Both the position numbers and the translations under genes were made by a program. Below are positions 49,792 through 64,000 of a DNA stretch of 64,000 nt, one piece after another. Source of the DNA: Branchiostoma floridae (lineage: Eukaryota; Chordata; Leptocardii; Amphioxiformes; Branchiostomatidae); NCBI RefSeq assembly GCF_000003815.2, contig NC_049995.1, forward strand, positions 15,978,931 through 16,042,930, in the 5' to 3' direction. How positions within the stretch are numbered: position 1 is the stretch's first letter; every line of letters starts with the position of its first letter. The notes beneath the pieces were generated by a model. It was not told the origin of the DNA. It saw nothing but the letters and a program-made list of their open reading frames with translations, and made no database searches.

Positions 49792-50540
49792 TATGTAGCA
49801 GTAACGAGCGAGGTCTTACTATGAAAATTTTACATTATTTTGTAGTTTGAATAGCAAAATATCGATGCAAAAATGTCAAATCTTGAAAGACAGCAAAAAT
49901 GAATGGTTTTATGATTAATTTAATTTAGAGCCTCCTCTTTGCATGGTTTGGAAATGCGCTACATTGCAATCCATTGAAAATTTTCGTAACTCGTTCATAT
50001 ATCTATATCATTCCGTTTTCTTCGCGTTTGATACCACCTTTAGCTGGCCAAATCTCACTTCTTTAAATACGTATACCAACAGCAGTTGTACAAATGTAAT
50101 TTGCTTTCCGAATGTACATGCACTTCCACTGTTACCAGTAACTGCCATTTTGAAGTGCTCTGTAACCAGTCGAGTACCTCTTACAACCAGAAATGATCCC
50201 AGCCAAATACTCCGCTCCGACCACAGAAACTAAGTACCCATGACGAGAACACTTCACATGCGGATCTAACAGCACAAGTGTACTTAGTGGTGGCAACAAC
50301 AGCTGCCTATTTAAAACGCGAAGTCCCGACAACGCCAGACTTAGTTGCCACATGTTCGGGCCACCGTTTCTTTCTCCACTTCTCCGGACCTCATGCCGTT
50401 AATTTCTCACAATGTAGAACGGAGCTTCGCGTTTAGTTGTACAGTGTAGAGTAGACGTAGAGGAGCTTTAGGGTCATATTTTGAGGGAAGCAATGTTATA
50501 AGTTGGAGTTCTTTTATTAGCTCACGACAATGTGCTTCCT
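49792..50540. other. Upstream region of the TIE-like gene
   Basis: I see no TATA box or repeat that I can support. The transcription start presumably lies here. Confidence 0.4.
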
Positions 50541-63619
<13,079 letters not shown>

Positions 63620-64000
63620 TGACATCCATCACTCTTCTTCAGCGTCACAAGAAGAGTGAAGGGTGTTACTTGAAGCGGCCGAAAGCAATCTCAGTATCTG
63701 ATTTTAGTTGTAGATATTGAATTGCCTTTTACTGTTGCTTATTTGGATGTTTGTTTAGTCTTTAGGTGTATTAGATACATTATACAGAAGTCTTAAATAT
63801 TGTTGTAAGCAATAAAGTAGATATTCACCGTGAGATATTAGTCTTGATGTTTTGTAATACCCCTGTCACATTTGGCGAAAATCGATCGGACGACGATTCT
63901 GCGTCAATCGCCCGAGCCTCGTTTTTATAATAATAACTTTATTGCACTACAATTGTAAAAGGTACAAAGTATGGCTTATATGAGACGGGGGCGGTTTTCA

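Overview
The window looks like nuclear DNA of an invertebrate chordate, most probably an amphioxus (Branchiostoma). The evidence is intron-rich genes with GT-AG splice sites and phase-1 extracellular domain exons, Pol III tRNA genes of metazoan type, tRNA-derived SINEs, many foldback/MITE elements with clear terminal inverted repeats, abundant microsatellites, and a receptor with vertebrate-TIE-like domain order. The species assignment is inference. No bacterial, viral or toxin genes were seen.

Region 1 (1-15,433, minus strand) is the 5' part of one large gene. A first coding exon with a coiled-coil-like N-terminus and no signal peptide is followed by twelve complete tandem F5/8 type C (discoidin) modules; a thirteenth is cut by the left edge. 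Each module is one exon of about 407 nt (A) plus one of exactly 148 nt (B), and the intron between modules is always phase 1. Modules 9-12 (gene-proximal) form one subfamily; modules 1-8 are a younger, nearly identical expansion. Module 2 has a 4-bp duplication that breaks its frame.

Region 2 (15,434-26,211) has no gene I can support. It holds SINEs, pogo-like and foldback elements, a degenerate ~180-bp satellite and microsatellites.

Region 3 (26,212-42,173, minus strand) is a complete seven-exon gene for a ~331-residue type I membrane protein: signal peptide, CUB, LDLa, transmembrane segment, basic/Ser/Pro-rich tail. The 3' halves of three of its exons are duplicated downstream of the originals: nine extra copies of the CUB half-exon, one of the LDLa exon and one phase-compatible copy of the transmembrane exon. 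Its stop codon abuts a mobile element carrying an 11-bp minisatellite.

Region 4 (42,174-50,540) is the divergent intergenic space between gene 2 (minus) and gene 3 (plus). It has five repeats of a promoter-proximal segment, several inverted-repeat elements, a 2,009-bp hAT-type element with perfect 8-bp target duplications, a tRNA-Trp gene and a 433-bp hAT-type MITE.

Region 5 (50,541-end, plus strand) is the 5' part of a TIE-like receptor gene: signal peptide, two Ig-like domains, three TIE-type EGF domains, then at least four conventional EGF domains; any kinase would lie beyond the window. Its introns carry one tRNA-Trp and six tRNA-Gln genes, all antisense, including a tandem ~290-bp array in which one copy has switched from anticodon CTG to TTG. 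A half-copy of an EGF exon with an in-frame stop precedes the last complete EGF exon.
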